The notes under the pieces were generated by a model, which was not told the origin of the DNA, made no database searches, and saw nothing but the letters and a program-made list of their open reading frames with translations. Shown one piece after another: positions 7,474 through 16,812 of a stretch of DNA of 64,000 nt; positions within the stretch are counted from its first letter, which is position 1, and each line of letters begins with the position of its first letter. The position numbers and the translations under genes were made by a program. Source of the stretch: Bacillus xiapuensis (GTDB lineage Bacteria > Bacillota > Bacilli > Bacillales > Domibacillaceae); contig NZ_KZ454939.1 in the NCBI RefSeq assembly GCF_002797355.1, positions 1,583,828 to 1,647,827 on the forward strand, in the 5' to 3' direction.

Positions 7474-8478
7474 TTAGGATCCGTGTCCAATCCCGAGCAC
7501 ACCATTTTGCCCGATGGATTTATTCATTATCTTCTCCTTGGCCAGCCAAGCTGCTCCAATAACTCCCGCATTGTTGCCGAGTGCTGCCGGGACAATTTCT
7601 ACACCTTGGGCTACCCTTGGAAATGCAAATCGTGCTACTTCCCTTTTCAGCGGGGCTAACAAGCTGTCCCCTGCTCTTGACACGCCACCGCCAATCACAA
7701 TTTTTTCGGGATTTAATCCATTGGCTAAATTAGCTAATGCCAATCCTAAATGAAACGCAACCTCATGAATAACTCGCTTAGCCAGTTCGTCTCCTTCATT
7801 GGCTGCATCAAAAACCAACTTAGCAGTGATGGCATCATAATCTCTTAATAAACTTGGTTGATCCGAGGAAGATAGCTCTGCTTGCGCTAAGCGGGTAATG
7901 CCTGTAGCAGATGCTACCGTTTCTAAACATCCCTGTTTTCCGCAATTGCAGCGGGCCCCATCTTTAGGAACAGATGTAATATGGCCGATTTCACCGGCAG
8001 CCCCATTTACACCGTGGACAATCTCACCGTTTACAATAATTCCTCCGCCAACTCCCGTTCCTAACGTGACACAGATTAAATTTCTGGCTCCTCCGCCAGC
8101 ACCTTTCCACATTTCACCAATCGCAGCAATATTTGCATCGTTTTCTACCACTGCCGGCAGGGATGTTTCGCGCTCTAGAATAGTTTGTAAAGGGAATTTC
8201 CCCCATCCTAAATTAATAGCCCCTTCAATGGAACCGTCCTTCTCATTGACAGGACCCGGAGCTCCGATCCCAATCCCCATTAACCGGTTTTTCGTTTGTT
8301 CTAGTTCCTCTAACTTCTGATCAATGGAAGCTGCAATCGCTGCTGGAATATGTAAACCCTTTTCCCTTTTGTCCGTATCAATTTCCCAGCCGTGCAGAAT
8401 ATCACCTTCCAAACTAATAAAAGCCATTTTAATGGTGGTTCCGCCTAAATCAACACCAACTAGCCATTTTTCTTCCAT
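7474..8478 (-). CDS. glcK: ROK-family glucokinase
   Basis: Phosphorylates glucose with ATP to glucose 6-phosphate in the cytoplasm. The ATP-binding loop GVDLGGTTIK is at residues 8-17. The catalytic aspartate is in ENDAN (Asp114). The ROK zinc site is complete: His166 in GEIGH and cysteines 177, 179 and 184 in CNCGKQGC. Length 334 is close to the Bacillus enzyme. The start follows a GATAAGG site. It lies at the end of a disaccharide-utilisation block, where it would phosphorylate glucose released by the glucosidase. A terminator hairpin 55 bases upstream suggests it also has its own promoter or depends on read-through. Confidence 0.92.
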   Translation of the reverse strand: MEEKWLVGVDLGGTTIKMAFISLEGDILHGWEIDTDKREKGLHIPAAIAASIDQKLEELEQTKNRLMGIGIGAPGPVNEKDGSIEGAINLGWGKFPLQTILERETSLPAVVENDANIAAIGEMWKGAGGGARNLICVTLGTGVGGGIIVNGEIVHGVNGAAGEIGHITSVPKDGARCNCGKQGCLETVASATGITRLAQAELSSSDQPSLLRDYDAITAKLVFDAANEGDELAKRVIHEVAFHLGLALANLANGLNPEKIVIGGGVSRAGDSLLAPLKREVARFAFPRVAQGVEIVPAALGNNAGVIGAAWLAKEKIMNKSIGQNGVLGIGHGS

Positions 8479-8532
8479 ACCTTATCCCTCTTTTCTTGGT
8501 CTATTCTTTATGCTTTCATGTATGCTAGAAAA

Positions 8533-8553
8533 GCCGCCAGGGATGCTGGCGGC
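8533..8553 (-). terminator. Terminator between LacI-type gene and glcK
   Basis: GCCGCCAG (8533-8540) and CTGGCGGC (8546-8553) form a perfect 8-bp stem with a 5-base loop. On the minus strand it is followed by TTTTCT. A second long hairpin (AGCAGAACA 8666-8674 with TGTTCTGCT 8690-8698) lies between it and the regulator stop. Confidence 0.75.
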
Positions 8554-8714
8554 AACAGTTTGCTTTATCTCCCGTGTAAACTTCCATTCAAGAATGAAAG
8601 GGCAATCAAACGTCTAAGCGGGAAATCACAGCATCTGCCGTATAGGCGTGTACGAAGGCGCAGCAGCAGAACATGGCGATCATAGCCTTTGTTCTGCTTT
8701 TCAGCAGCGAAGGT

Positions 8715-9737
8715 TCACTTATATTTTTTGCATGAATTCCGCTCAATCAACCGATGAGGCACAATAATTCTCTTTACGGGCTCATCCGGGTTATGAATCA
8801 TTTCTATTAAGATCTTAGCTGCCTGAAAGCCTAAATCATGGATATTGATATCAACGGTCGTTAACGGAGGCCGGGATAATGCGGATAACAAAGAATTGTT
8901 AAAGCCCACAATCGATATATCATCCGGTACACTAAGTCCAAGTTTCTCTAACGTATTGATAATTCCGAATGCCATTAAATCGTCCGCAACCACTAAAGCC
9001 GTCGGCATTTCCTTTAGGGATAATAATCCGGAAATCGCCTCTTTTCCACCTTCCATTAAAAAATCCTCATGAACGATATAATCTTGACAGATTGGCATCC
9101 CAGCATTCTTTAGAGCGGCTTCATATCCCCGCTGCCGATCCAATGTCACCATTAGGGAGGTCTTTCCTCCAACAAAGCCAATCCTTTCATGTCCAAGATT
9201 TAACAAATAATCCGTCACTTCTTTTGCTGCTCTAAAATTATCATTATCTACATGGGGAGTTTTGTCCATAGAATCAGAGGGCTTCCCGATCATCGTATAC
9301 GGAAAATCTTTTTTATCCAGAAATGCCATTACCTTGTCATTCATCCGTGAATACAGCAAGATGACTCCATCCACACGACCGCTTTGAACCATTCGAACAA
9401 TTCCATCATAAATCTCATCTTCCGTCTCGCCAGTGGAGAACAGGATTGCGTACTCCTTCATATGGGCAAATTTACCAATCCCGCGGATGACCTCAGGAAA
9501 GAACGGGTTTTGAAAAACTTTATCGGTCGAATTCGGCATAGCCAGGCCAATCGTTTGCGTAATACGACTGGCCAAATGACGGGCTTTAAAGTTAGGGTAA
9601 TAGCCGAGGTCTTCCATTACTTTCCGCACTTTTTCTTTTGTTTTCTGACTAATTCTCGGATTATCGGCAATAACCCTTGATACGGTCGATGGCGTAACAT
9701 TAGCCGCTTTAGCCACATCCTTAATAGTAATTCTCAA
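8715..9737 (-). CDS. LacI-family sugar regulator (MalR-like)
   Basis: A LacI/GalR repressor. The helix-turn-helix and hinge are TIKDVAKAANVTPSTVSRVI and ARHLASRITQTIG. The periplasmic-binding-type effector domain follows, with typical VDGVILLYSR, NLGHERIGFVGG and DDISIVGFNNS motifs. The frame is open to 9770, but a TTG start at 9737 (LRITIKDV) is best supported: it matches the usual LacI start and has AAAGGGG nine bases upstream, whereas earlier ATGs lack a correctly spaced site. It lies last in the glucosidase-PTS cluster. LacI-type operators in the glucosidase promoter and before the EIICB gene are its probable targets. Confidence 0.88.
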   Translation of the reverse strand: MRITIKDVAKAANVTPSTVSRVIADNPRISQKTKEKVRKVMEDLGYYPNFKARHLASRITQTIGLAMPNSTDKVFQNPFFPEVIRGIGKFAHMKEYAILFSTGETEDEIYDGIVRMVQSGRVDGVILLYSRMNDKVMAFLDKKDFPYTMIGKPSDSMDKTPHVDNDNFRAAKEVTDYLLNLGHERIGFVGGKTSLMVTLDRQRGYEAALKNAGMPICQDYIVHEDFLMEGGKEAISGLLSLKEMPTALVVADDLMAFGIINTLEKLGLSVPDDISIVGFNNSLLSALSRPPLTTVDINIHDLGFQAAKILIEMIHNPDEPVKRIIVPHRLIERNSCKKYK

Positions 9738-9782
9738 CCTTTGCATCCCCTTTGTTATGTTTCTTTCCATCCATTATAGCTA

Positions 9783-10268
9783 TTAAATTTTGGCTATCTC
9801 CATTATAATCTCTTTGCCGCCCGCTGTGTCTTGATTGCTCTGTCTATTTTCTATCTTAAAGCTATCGCCGTTTACAAGGATGATAGGGGTAATCACATCG
9901 TTCCCATGGCTTGATACCTTCTCAATATCAAATTCTGCAATTGGCTCCCCTTGTTTAACTTGAGCACCCTCATGAACCAGCACATTGAATCCGTCGCCTT
10001 TTAAATTGACCGTTTCTAACCCCATATGAATTAAGAGCTCTGCACCAGCTTTGGAACGCAGACTGATTGCGTGCTTAGTTGGAAATACATTCATGATCTC
10101 GCCGTCCACTGGTGAAAAAACCTGATTGTTTGTAGGGATAATCGCCACCCCGTCTCCCATCATTTTTTGAGAAAAGACAGGATCGGGAACGGACTCAAGT
10201 AAAACCACTTTTCCTGTTAAAGGAGCGCAGATCGACTCCTTCTTTTGTTTAAACCATGATTGAAACAT
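9783..10268 (-). CDS. PTS glucose-type EIIA protein
   Basis: A free-standing Crr-like EIIA domain of 161 residues. Two active-site histidines are seen: His66 in FPTKHAISL and His81 in ELLIHMGLETVNL, the latter being the phosphorylated one in the family. It accepts phosphate from HPr and passes it to the Cys491 of the EIIB domain of the neighbouring EIICB transporter, which lacks its own EIIA. It follows the EEP-fold gene by 24 bases, in the same orientation, so it belongs to the same operon. Confidence 0.9.
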   Translation of the reverse strand: MFQSWFKQKKESICAPLTGKVVLLESVPDPVFSQKMMGDGVAIIPTNNQVFSPVDGEIMNVFPTKHAISLRSKAGAELLIHMGLETVNLKGDGFNVLVHEGAQVKQGEPIAEFDIEKVSSHGNDVITPIILVNGDSFKIENRQSNQDTAGGKEIIMEIAKI

Positions 10269-10292
10269 TTTCTATTACTCCTCTTCCTGTTA

Positions 10293-11078
10293 TTAAATCG
10301 TAACCTCTACGCCAAAATGATCCGAAATAACCGGCTTGTGTTTCCCGTTAAATATAACACAGGATTCTTCGACTTCAACCGGAAAGCTGGAAAAGATATA
10401 GTCCACTCGCAAAGCTTGCTGGTTTTCCTCCCAGCCGGCAATCTTCCCTCTCACCGTTGCTCCGCCATCCTTCTTTTTGGCTAATTGGTACGTATCATAA
10501 AGGCCTTTACTCAACAAATAATCGTATCCTTCTCCGCTAACATTGGCATCGTTATTAAAGTCTCCCATTAGAAAATACTTTGCATCTTTGCCTGCTTTTT
10601 TACATAGCGTATCGGCCTGTATTGTAAACGGCTCTTCTTTATCCTCCCACCAGCCGAGATGGCAAGAATAAAAAGCAATAGACTGATTTTGAAAACGGAT
10701 TTTGATCCCTGCAATTTTTCTTGCTTTCCAATTATTTGTATCTTCGGATTGAGTCAAAAAGAAAGAGTTTTTTTCTTCAATCGGGTGCTTCGTTAGCAGG
10801 GCAACCCCCTCTTCATACATGCCATATCCGATATGCGAAAAATCCCAGAAATACTGATAATCCGTAATTCCAAGCTTTTTTAATTCATCAAGGAGGACCA
10901 GAATAAAATTATCTTGTTTTATCCGTTCGTTTATACTTTCTGAATCGATCGGCTGACTCACTTCCTGCAGCGCTATAACATCATAGGATCTTTCCTTAAT
11001 CGTTTCAGCTAAAATTTTAATTTTTTCGAGTTGATCTTCCTCCATCCAGGAATGGCAATTTAAAGTTAATAATTTCAA
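10293..11078 (-). CDS. Endonuclease/exonuclease/phosphatase-fold hydrolase
   Basis: 261 residues of the EEP (DNase I-like) fold: MKLLTLNCHSW start, ALQEVSQ with the metal-binding Glu, SCHLGWW, GDFNNDA with the catalytic Asp and Asn, and SDHFGVEV at the end. No signal peptide, so it acts in the cytoplasm. It begins four bases after the EIICB stop and precedes EIIA, so it is clearly part of the sugar operon. Members include sphingomyelinases, nucleases and inositol or sugar phosphatases; none of these can be chosen from sequence. Given the context, dephosphorylation of a sugar phosphate or an unrelated signalling role are both possible. Confidence 0.8.
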   Translation of the reverse strand: MKLLTLNCHSWMEEDQLEKIKILAETIKERSYDVIALQEVSQPIDSESINERIKQDNFILVLLDELKKLGITDYQYFWDFSHIGYGMYEEGVALLTKHPIEEKNSFFLTQSEDTNNWKARKIAGIKIRFQNQSIAFYSCHLGWWEDKEEPFTIQADTLCKKAGKDAKYFLMGDFNNDANVSGEGYDYLLSKGLYDTYQLAKKKDGGATVRGKIAGWEENQQALRVDYIFSSFPVEVEESCVIFNGKHKPVISDHFGVEVTI

Positions 11079-11082
11079 TTCA

Positions 11083-12726
11083 TTACCCTCCTAAACGGTC
11101 ATTTATATCTGATTTTAACACATCGGCTTTTGGACCGTAGATGGCTTGAACACCCTTTCCTTTGATGATTAAGCCTAATGCGCCATATTGCTTCCATTGC
11201 TGTTCAGAAGCTACGGCATCCACATCTTTTACCGTTACACGGAGACGTGTCATACACGCATCGACATCCTCGATATTTCCTTTCCCTCCCAGCAGACCGA
11301 TGATGGCTGCTGCTTGTGAGTTGTCCTCTTCCCTCTGTTCGCTTGATGAAGCTTGTCCAGTTTCTTCTTCAATATAGTTTCCTAAGCGACCAGGGGTAGC
11401 ATATTTAAACTTTTTAATCATGAAATTCGCCACCGTAAAGTTTAACGCGAAGAAAACGATGCATGCTACAACAAAATATAAGAGATCTAACCATAGGCCC
11501 GCTTTTATAATCATAGGTGTTCGGGTTAAAAGCTCGATAAGGCCGAAGGAGTGGATTCGGATATGAACCAGATCGACAACTGCAAATGCTAATCCTGTCA
11601 TAATCGCATAGGCTACGTAAAGGGCTGGCGCAATAAACATGAACATGAATTCAATTGGTTCCGTTACACCTGTTAAAAATACTGCTAATCCAGCAGAGAA
11701 GAACATAGACTTGTATTTAGCCCGTTTATCTTTATCGACATTGCGATACATGGCTAATGCTATACCGATTAAGGATGCACAGGATAGAATCATTTGCCCT
11801 ACTTTAAAGCGGGCAGGCGTCACATCCTGCAGCAATGCTTTATAGCCTTCTGTGTCTCCTGCTGCGAGTAAGTTATTTAAGTCAGAAATCCATGCCAGCC
11901 ATAACGGATCCTGTCCAGCAACCGTAGTCCCGGCACTTGAACCAGTTAAGATGGTATACGTTCCTCCCAGCTCCGTATAGTTTATTGGAACGGTCAGCAT
12001 ATGATGTAAACCGAAAGGAAGCAATAAACGCTCTAACGCGCCAAAAACAAATGGAGCAACAATCGGTGCTGTGTCACGTGATGTTGCAATCCAGCGGCCA
12101 AAATCATTTAGCAGCCCTTGAATAAACGGCCATACAATTGATAGAATGATAGCCGTTACAATCGACCCAACAATGACAACAAACGGTACGAATCGTTTCC
12201 CGTTAAAGAAGGCCAAGGATTGTGGTAGTTTGTCATAATTATAATATTTATTAAATAAGTTGGCTCCTAAGAATCCGGAAATGATCCCAATAAAAACCCC
12301 CATATTCAGTGCTGGCGCACCAAGAACAGAAATAAAATAATCTTTTACCACTAATTCGCTGCCGAACAGGGAAGAAACCGTAGCTTCAGCATCCCCTAAC
12401 ATTTCGTTATTGACACCGAAAATCGCACCAGTGATTCGATTAATTAAAATAAAAGCAATTAAGGCAGCAAAAGCCCCGCCGGCACGTTCTTTCGCCCAAG
12501 ATCCGCCGATAGCCACAGCGAATAGCACATGAAGATTTCCGATAATCCCCCAGCCAATCCCCTCTATCACGGAGGCAATCGTGGTTAAGACAGCTATATC
12601 CGCTCCTAGCATTCCTACTAACTTTCCAAGTGAAATCATGATTCCGGCTGCTGGCATAACAGCTACCACAACGAGTAAAGCTTTACCGAACTTTTGCCAA
12701 AAATCAAAAGATTTAAGTTTCTTCAT
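11083..12726 (-). CDS. malP: PTS EIICB, glucose/maltose type
   Basis: The N-terminal 430 residues form the EIIC membrane domain of the glucose superfamily (MPAAGIMISLGKL, GVNNEMLG, FGLHHMLTVP, TGVTEPIEFMFMFIAP). The last 80 residues are an EIIB domain with the phosphorylated Cys491 (NIEDVDACMTRLRV). An acidic, Gln/Ser-rich linker joins them. There is no EIIA domain; that is encoded two genes downstream. Start has GGAGGG. With a GH13 glucosidase upstream, the likely substrate is maltose or a related glucose disaccharide; the symbol is by analogy. A perfect LacI-type palindrome lies 31 bases before the start. Confidence 0.85.
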   Translation of the reverse strand: MKKLKSFDFWQKFGKALLVVVAVMPAAGIMISLGKLVGMLGADIAVLTTIASVIEGIGWGIIGNLHVLFAVAIGGSWAKERAGGAFAALIAFILINRITGAIFGVNNEMLGDAEATVSSLFGSELVVKDYFISVLGAPALNMGVFIGIISGFLGANLFNKYYNYDKLPQSLAFFNGKRFVPFVVIVGSIVTAIILSIVWPFIQGLLNDFGRWIATSRDTAPIVAPFVFGALERLLLPFGLHHMLTVPINYTELGGTYTILTGSSAGTTVAGQDPLWLAWISDLNNLLAAGDTEGYKALLQDVTPARFKVGQMILSCASLIGIALAMYRNVDKDKRAKYKSMFFSAGLAVFLTGVTEPIEFMFMFIAPALYVAYAIMTGLAFAVVDLVHIRIHSFGLIELLTRTPMIIKAGLWLDLLYFVVACIVFFALNFTVANFMIKKFKYATPGRLGNYIEEETGQASSSEQREEDNSQAAAIIGLLGGKGNIEDVDACMTRLRVTVKDVDAVASEQQWKQYGALGLIIKGKGVQAIYGPKADVLKSDINDRLGG

Positions 12727-12756
12727 TTCTATTTCCCTCCTTAACCTCTTTTTAGC

Positions 12757-12768
12757 GCAAACGTTTGC
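12757..12768. promoter_or_regulatory. LacI-type palindromic operator before malP
   Basis: GCAAACGTTTGC is a perfect 12-bp palindrome with the central CG typical of LacI/CcpA operators. It sits between the glucosidase stop (12787) and the malP start (12726), so it could act as a roadblock or control an internal promoter. Confidence 0.75.
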
Positions 12769-12786
12769 CTAAATTGGTTTAAAAAA

Positions 12787-14454
12787 TCATGTAAGCCGAT
12801 ACACTCTTGCTTCAAACGGTTTTAAGCTGCCTTTGTGACGATTCACATGCGATTCTATTTCATAATTGAACATTAAAAGTTCCAAACCTTTATCTTTCCA
12901 TTCAGGCGGAAGCTCATATTCTGTCTCTTTCGCAAAAAGATTTGTCATAATTAAAAATGTTTCGTCTTTTAATGTTCTCGTGTAGGCAAATATTTGGCTG
13001 TGTTTGGCCATTACTAGTTCAAAACTCCCGTATATTAAAGTCAGATTTTCTTTTCGCAGCTGAATAAGCTTCTTATAATAGTGATAGATCGAGTCCGCGT
13101 TCTTCAGCGCACTCTCAACATTGATTTCAACACAATTCGGGTTTACCTTTAACCATGGCCGGCCTGTCGTAAAACCTGCATTGGCACCGTCCGTCCATTG
13201 CATCGGTGTTCTTGAATTATCACGGCCATTTTTCCATATGATCCTCATTAATTCCTCATGACTCATGCCAGCTTTTATTCCATTGTGATACATGTTTTTA
13301 ATTGCAACATCATTATAATCATCAATGGAAGAAAACTTCACATTGGTCATCCCAATTTCTTGCCCTTGATAAATAAATGGCGTTCCCTGCATTAAAAAGT
13401 ACATGGTTGCTAGACATTTAGCAGATTTCTCCCGCCATACTCCATCATTTCCCCAAGTCGAAACGGAGCGGGGCTGGTCATGATTTTCCAGGAATAATGC
13501 ATTCCATCCAATTCCATCGAGTTTTGTCTGCCAATTTTGAAAGGTTTCCTTCAAGGCTTGAAGATCAATTCCGCCTGTTATGCTTTTTCCCCAAAGATCT
13601 AAGTGCTCAAATTGAAAAACCATGTTAAAAATACCGTTCTCTTCTCCAACCCATTCTTCTGCGTGATCTGCCTCAACCCCATTTGCTTCCCCGATGGTCA
13701 TGATATCGTATTTAGCAAAGGTTTCACGCTTTAACTCTTGGAGAAAAACGTCAATTCCCTCACGGTTCATATGCCCTTCAAAAGATGGAACGTATTCGAG
13801 GTTCTTCGGATTCGGCAAATCCGGGAATCCAGGCACTTTTTTAATATGAGAAATAGCATCCACCCGAAAACCATCAATTCCTTTATCGAGCCACCAATTG
13901 ATCATTTCATATAAATCTTTTCGAACATTAGGATTCTCCCAATTTAAATCTGGCTGCTTACGGGAGAAGACATGCATATAATATTCCTCAGTCTTCGGAT
14001 CATATTCCCATGCAGAACCTCCAAATATCGACTCCCAGTTATTCGGCTCTTTCCCGTTTTTGCCCGGGTGCCAAATATAATAGTCTCTATACGGATTATC
14101 CTTAGAAGAACGAGATTCAATAAACCAGGGATGTTCATCAGAAGTATGATTAATCACTAAATCCATAACTAATTTCATTCCGCGATTATGGACCTCTGTT
14201 AACAGCTGATCAAAATCAGCCATCGTTCCGAATTCTTCCATTATTCCTTTGTAGTCACTAATATCGTAACCGTTATCATCATTAGGCGAAGAATAAATTG
14301 GACAAATCCAGATGACATCAATTCCAAAATTCTTTAAATAATCCAACTTGGAAATAACACCTTGAATATCGCCAATCCCGTCGCCATTTGAATCCATAAA
14401 GCTACGGGGATAAATTTGGTATGCGACTGCTTCTTTCCACCATGTTCTCTTCAT
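12787..14454 (-). CDS. malL: GH13 alpha-glucosidase (oligo-1,6-glucosidase/maltase group)
   Basis: A 555-residue GH13 enzyme that releases glucose from short alpha-glucosides in the cytoplasm. Catalytic residues are Asp199 (GFRVDAISH), Glu256 (IGEANGV) and Asp326 (ENHDQPR). QIYPRSFMDSNGDGIGD and DLVINHTSDEHPWF are the conserved substrate and calcium regions. The residue after the nucleophile is Ala200; in studied Bacillus enzymes Val here goes with alpha-1,6 and Ala with alpha-1,4 preference, which would favour maltase activity. It is the first gene of the operon, behind a sigma-A promoter overlapped by a cre/LacI-type operator. Trehalose 6-phosphate hydrolase is a less likely alternative. 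Confidence 0.88.
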   Translation of the reverse strand: MKRTWWKEAVAYQIYPRSFMDSNGDGIGDIQGVISKLDYLKNFGIDVIWICPIYSSPNDDNGYDISDYKGIMEEFGTMADFDQLLTEVHNRGMKLVMDLVINHTSDEHPWFIESRSSKDNPYRDYYIWHPGKNGKEPNNWESIFGGSAWEYDPKTEEYYMHVFSRKQPDLNWENPNVRKDLYEMINWWLDKGIDGFRVDAISHIKKVPGFPDLPNPKNLEYVPSFEGHMNREGIDVFLQELKRETFAKYDIMTIGEANGVEADHAEEWVGEENGIFNMVFQFEHLDLWGKSITGGIDLQALKETFQNWQTKLDGIGWNALFLENHDQPRSVSTWGNDGVWREKSAKCLATMYFLMQGTPFIYQGQEIGMTNVKFSSIDDYNDVAIKNMYHNGIKAGMSHEELMRIIWKNGRDNSRTPMQWTDGANAGFTTGRPWLKVNPNCVEINVESALKNADSIYHYYKKLIQLRKENLTLIYGSFELVMAKHSQIFAYTRTLKDETFLIMTNLFAKETEYELPPEWKDKGLELLMFNYEIESHVNRHKGSLKPFEARVYRLT

Positions 14455-14484
14455 GGTTCCTGCCTCCTCTCATTTCTTAAAAAG

Positions 14485-14522
14485 AATATACCAAACAGAT
14501 AGATTTTGTGCAATCGTTTTCA
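14485..14522 (-). promoter_or_regulatory. Sigma-A promoter with cre/LacI-type operator for malL operon
   Basis: On the minus strand -35 TTGCAC (14513-14508) and -10 TATATT (14490-14485) are 17 bases apart. TGAAAACGATTGCA (14522-14509) overlaps the -35 and fits the cre consensus TGWAARCGNTWNCA completely. It may bind CcpA, the local LacI-type repressor, or both. Confidence 0.8.
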
Positions 14523-14771
14523 TAAATTTTTTAAAAATTTCCTCGATGGTTTTAGCCCAAAATGATTTGATAGAAACAGTGAATCTTAAGGGCTTATTCC
14601 ATTTCAAACCGCTTTAACCCCCTCCTGATTTAGGCTTGAATTTCATCTCACTTTAATGAAACCTCTCCCGTTAGAAATGCAACGCGGTTTCATGGGATAT
14701 TGTTATATAACGGTCTTCAATAGCCGATGCTTTCATTCTGGAGGTGACAGCCTTGATATGTTCACATAAAA

Positions 14772-14804
14772 AAACGTTTGGCCGAGTAGACCAAACGTTT
14801 TTTT
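14772..14804 (-). terminator. ptsI terminator
   Basis: AAACGTTTGG (14772-14781) pairs with CCAAACGTTT (14791-14800). A long T-run follows on the minus strand. It lies directly after the ptsI stop at 14807. The rest of the 352-bp gap to malL holds only the malL promoter. Confidence 0.9.
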
Positions 14805-14806
14805 CA

Positions 14807-16528
14807 TTAACCGATATGGAATGTTTCTTTAACAAATGCTTTTACTTCTTCTGTTGTATCCATTAAAAGAATGGCATCGACATGTTTTTCAATCTCTGCT
14901 TTGGATAATTGGCGGATTTGTGAACGTGCTTTTAAGATGGATGTCGCGCTCATGGAAAATTCGTCCAATCCTAATCCAAGAAGAATAGGAATTGCGATTT
15001 CATCTCCTGCCATTTCACCGCACATGCCAGCCCACTTTCCTTCTTTATGGGCGGCGTCAATAACATTTTTTATCAGGCGAAGGATGGCCGGATTGTATGG
15101 CTGATAAAGATAGGAAACACGTTCATTCATACGGTCAGCCGCCAAGGTGTACTGAATCAAATCATTTGTCCCGATTGAGAAGAAATCGACTTCTTTCGCG
15201 AAAAGGTCTGCCATGACAGCAGAAGACGGAATTTCCACCATCATTCCCACTTCAATCTTATCGGAAACCGCCATGCCTTGCGCTTGAAGCTTATCTTTTT
15301 CCTCGATTAAAATGCCTTTTGCCTGACGGAATTCATCAAGAGTCGCAATCATTGGGAACATGATTTTTAAGTTGCCGTGAACACTTGCGCGCAATAACGC
15401 GCGAAGCTGTGTGCGGAACATATCCTGCATTTCAAGGCATAAACGAATGGCGCGGAATCCCAAGAACGGATTCATTTCTTTCGGAAGATCAAGATATGGA
15501 AGCTCCTTATCGCCGCCGATGTCAAGTGTGCGAACGACAACCGGCTTCCCTTCCATGCGTTCCAATACCGCCTTATAAGCCTCAAACTGCTCCTCCTCTG
15601 TTGGAAGCGTATCGCGGCCCATATATAAAAACTCGGTTCGGTACAGTCCTACACCCTCTCCACCGTTTGCCAGCACTCCTTTTACATCATCAGGTGTGCC
15701 AATATTGGCAGCCAATTCAACAGAATAATTGTCAGCCGACACTGTTTTTTCATTTACGAGCTTCGCCCACTCGGCTTTTTGCGCTTCATAAGCAGCTTTC
15801 TTTTTTTCATAGCTTTTGATCAAGTCTTCTGTGGGGTTGACAATTACTTTCCCGTCTAAGCCGTCCACAATGACCATTGTACCGTTTTGAATGTCAGCCA
15901 TGACTTTTTTCGTTCCGACAACGGCGGGAATTTCCATAGAGCGGGCCATAATGGCAGAATGTGATGTACGGCCGCCGATGTCGGTTGTAAAGCCTTTGAC
16001 ATATTTACGATTTAATTGAGCAGTATCTGATGGCGTTAAGTCTTCTGCCACAATCACAACCTCGTCCGAAATCATGCTTGGACTGGCAATGGTCACGCCT
16101 AACAGATGGGCTAATACACGTTTGGTTACATCGCGAATATCAGCAGCACGCTCTTTCATGTATTCATTGTCCATGGATTCAAACATGCTGACAAACATGG
16201 CTGCCACTTCGTTTAATGCAAATTCAGCGTTTACTTTCTCAGAATTGATTTTATCTTTAATCGGATGAATCAGCTCCGGGTCATTTAACACAAGAAGATG
16301 TGCTGCAAATATGTCGGCCTTATCTTTTCCCAATTCTTTACGGGCATTCTCTTTAATTACTTCAAGCTCCGATTTTGATTGAGCCAGCGCTCTTTCAAGA
16401 CGCGCTATTTCTGCATCCGTATCCGCTACTGCTGTTTTTTCTGCTGTTAACTCCGGGTTCTCAAGACGAAAGGCTTTGGCGATGGCAATGCCGCTGGACG
16501 CGGCAATGCCTAGGATTTCGTTTGTCAT
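14807..16528 (-). CDS. ptsI: PTS enzyme I (PEP-protein phosphotransferase)
   Basis: Transfers phosphate from PEP to HPr. 573 residues. The phosphorylated histidine is His190 in [13 protein letters not shown]. The PEP-binding barrel shows [43 protein letters not shown] and the GMCGEMAGD motif with the conserved Cys. The ATG shares one base with the ptsH stop (TAATG), so the two genes are translationally coupled. Followed by a strong terminator. Confidence 0.97.
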   Translation of the reverse strand: MTNEILGIAASSGIAIAKAFRLENPELTAEKTAVADTDAEIARLERALAQSKSELEVIKENARKELGKDKADIFAAHLLVLNDPELIHPIKDKINSEKVNAEFALNEVAAMFVSMFESMDNEYMKERAADIRDVTKRVLAHLLGVTIASPSMISDEVVIVAEDLTPSDTAQLNRKYVKGFTTDIGGRTSHSAIMARSMEIPAVVGTKKVMADIQNGTMVIVDGLDGKVIVNPTEDLIKSYEKKKAAYEAQKAEWAKLVNEKTVSADNYSVELAANIGTPDDVKGVLANGGEGVGLYRTEFLYMGRDTLPTEEEQFEAYKAVLERMEGKPVVVRTLDIGGDKELPYLDLPKEMNPFLGFRAIRLCLEMQDMFRTQLRALLRASVHGNLKIMFPMIATLDEFRQAKGILIEEKDKLQAQGMAVSDKIEVGMMVEIPSSAVMADLFAKEVDFFSIGTNDLIQYTLAADRMNERVSYLYQPYNPAILRLIKNVIDAAHKEGKWAGMCGEMAGDEIAIPILLGLGLDEFSMSATSILKARSQIRQLSKAEIEKHVDAILLMDTTEEVKAFVKETFHIG

Positions 16529-16794
16529 TATTCTGCAAATCCTTCGTTTTTCATTGTTTCTTCTAAAGCAGCCATTGCTTGATCCGCTTCAGACCCTTCA
16601 GCAGTAATTTTGATAACAGCGTTTTTCGGGATACCGAGAGACATAACTCCCATAATTGATTTTAAGTTAACGGTCTTACCGTTATACTCTAAGCTAATAT
16701 CAGCATTAAATTTGCTTGCTGTTTGCACTAATATTGTGGCCGGACGCGCGTGGATTCCAGTATCTGCTACTACGTTAAATTGTTTTTCTGCCAT
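16528..16794 (-). CDS. ptsH: PTS phosphocarrier HPr
   Basis: With the start at MAEKQF (16794), His15 (GIHARPA) and Ser46 (KSIMG) fall exactly at the classical phosphorylation positions, and AAGGAG is 9 bases upstream. An earlier ATG at 16803 would place the ribosome binding site too close. His15-P feeds EIIA domains; Ser46-P, made by HPrK, is the CcpA corepressor in Bacillaceae, relevant to the cre-like site upstream of malL. It follows ptsG by only 18 bases. Confidence 0.97.
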   Translation of the reverse strand: MAEKQFNVVADTGIHARPATILVQTASKFNADISLEYNGKTVNLKSIMGVMSLGIPKNAVIKITAEGSEADQAMAALEETMKNEGFAE

Positions 16795-16812
16795 GATCAA
16801 CATTCTCCTTTT

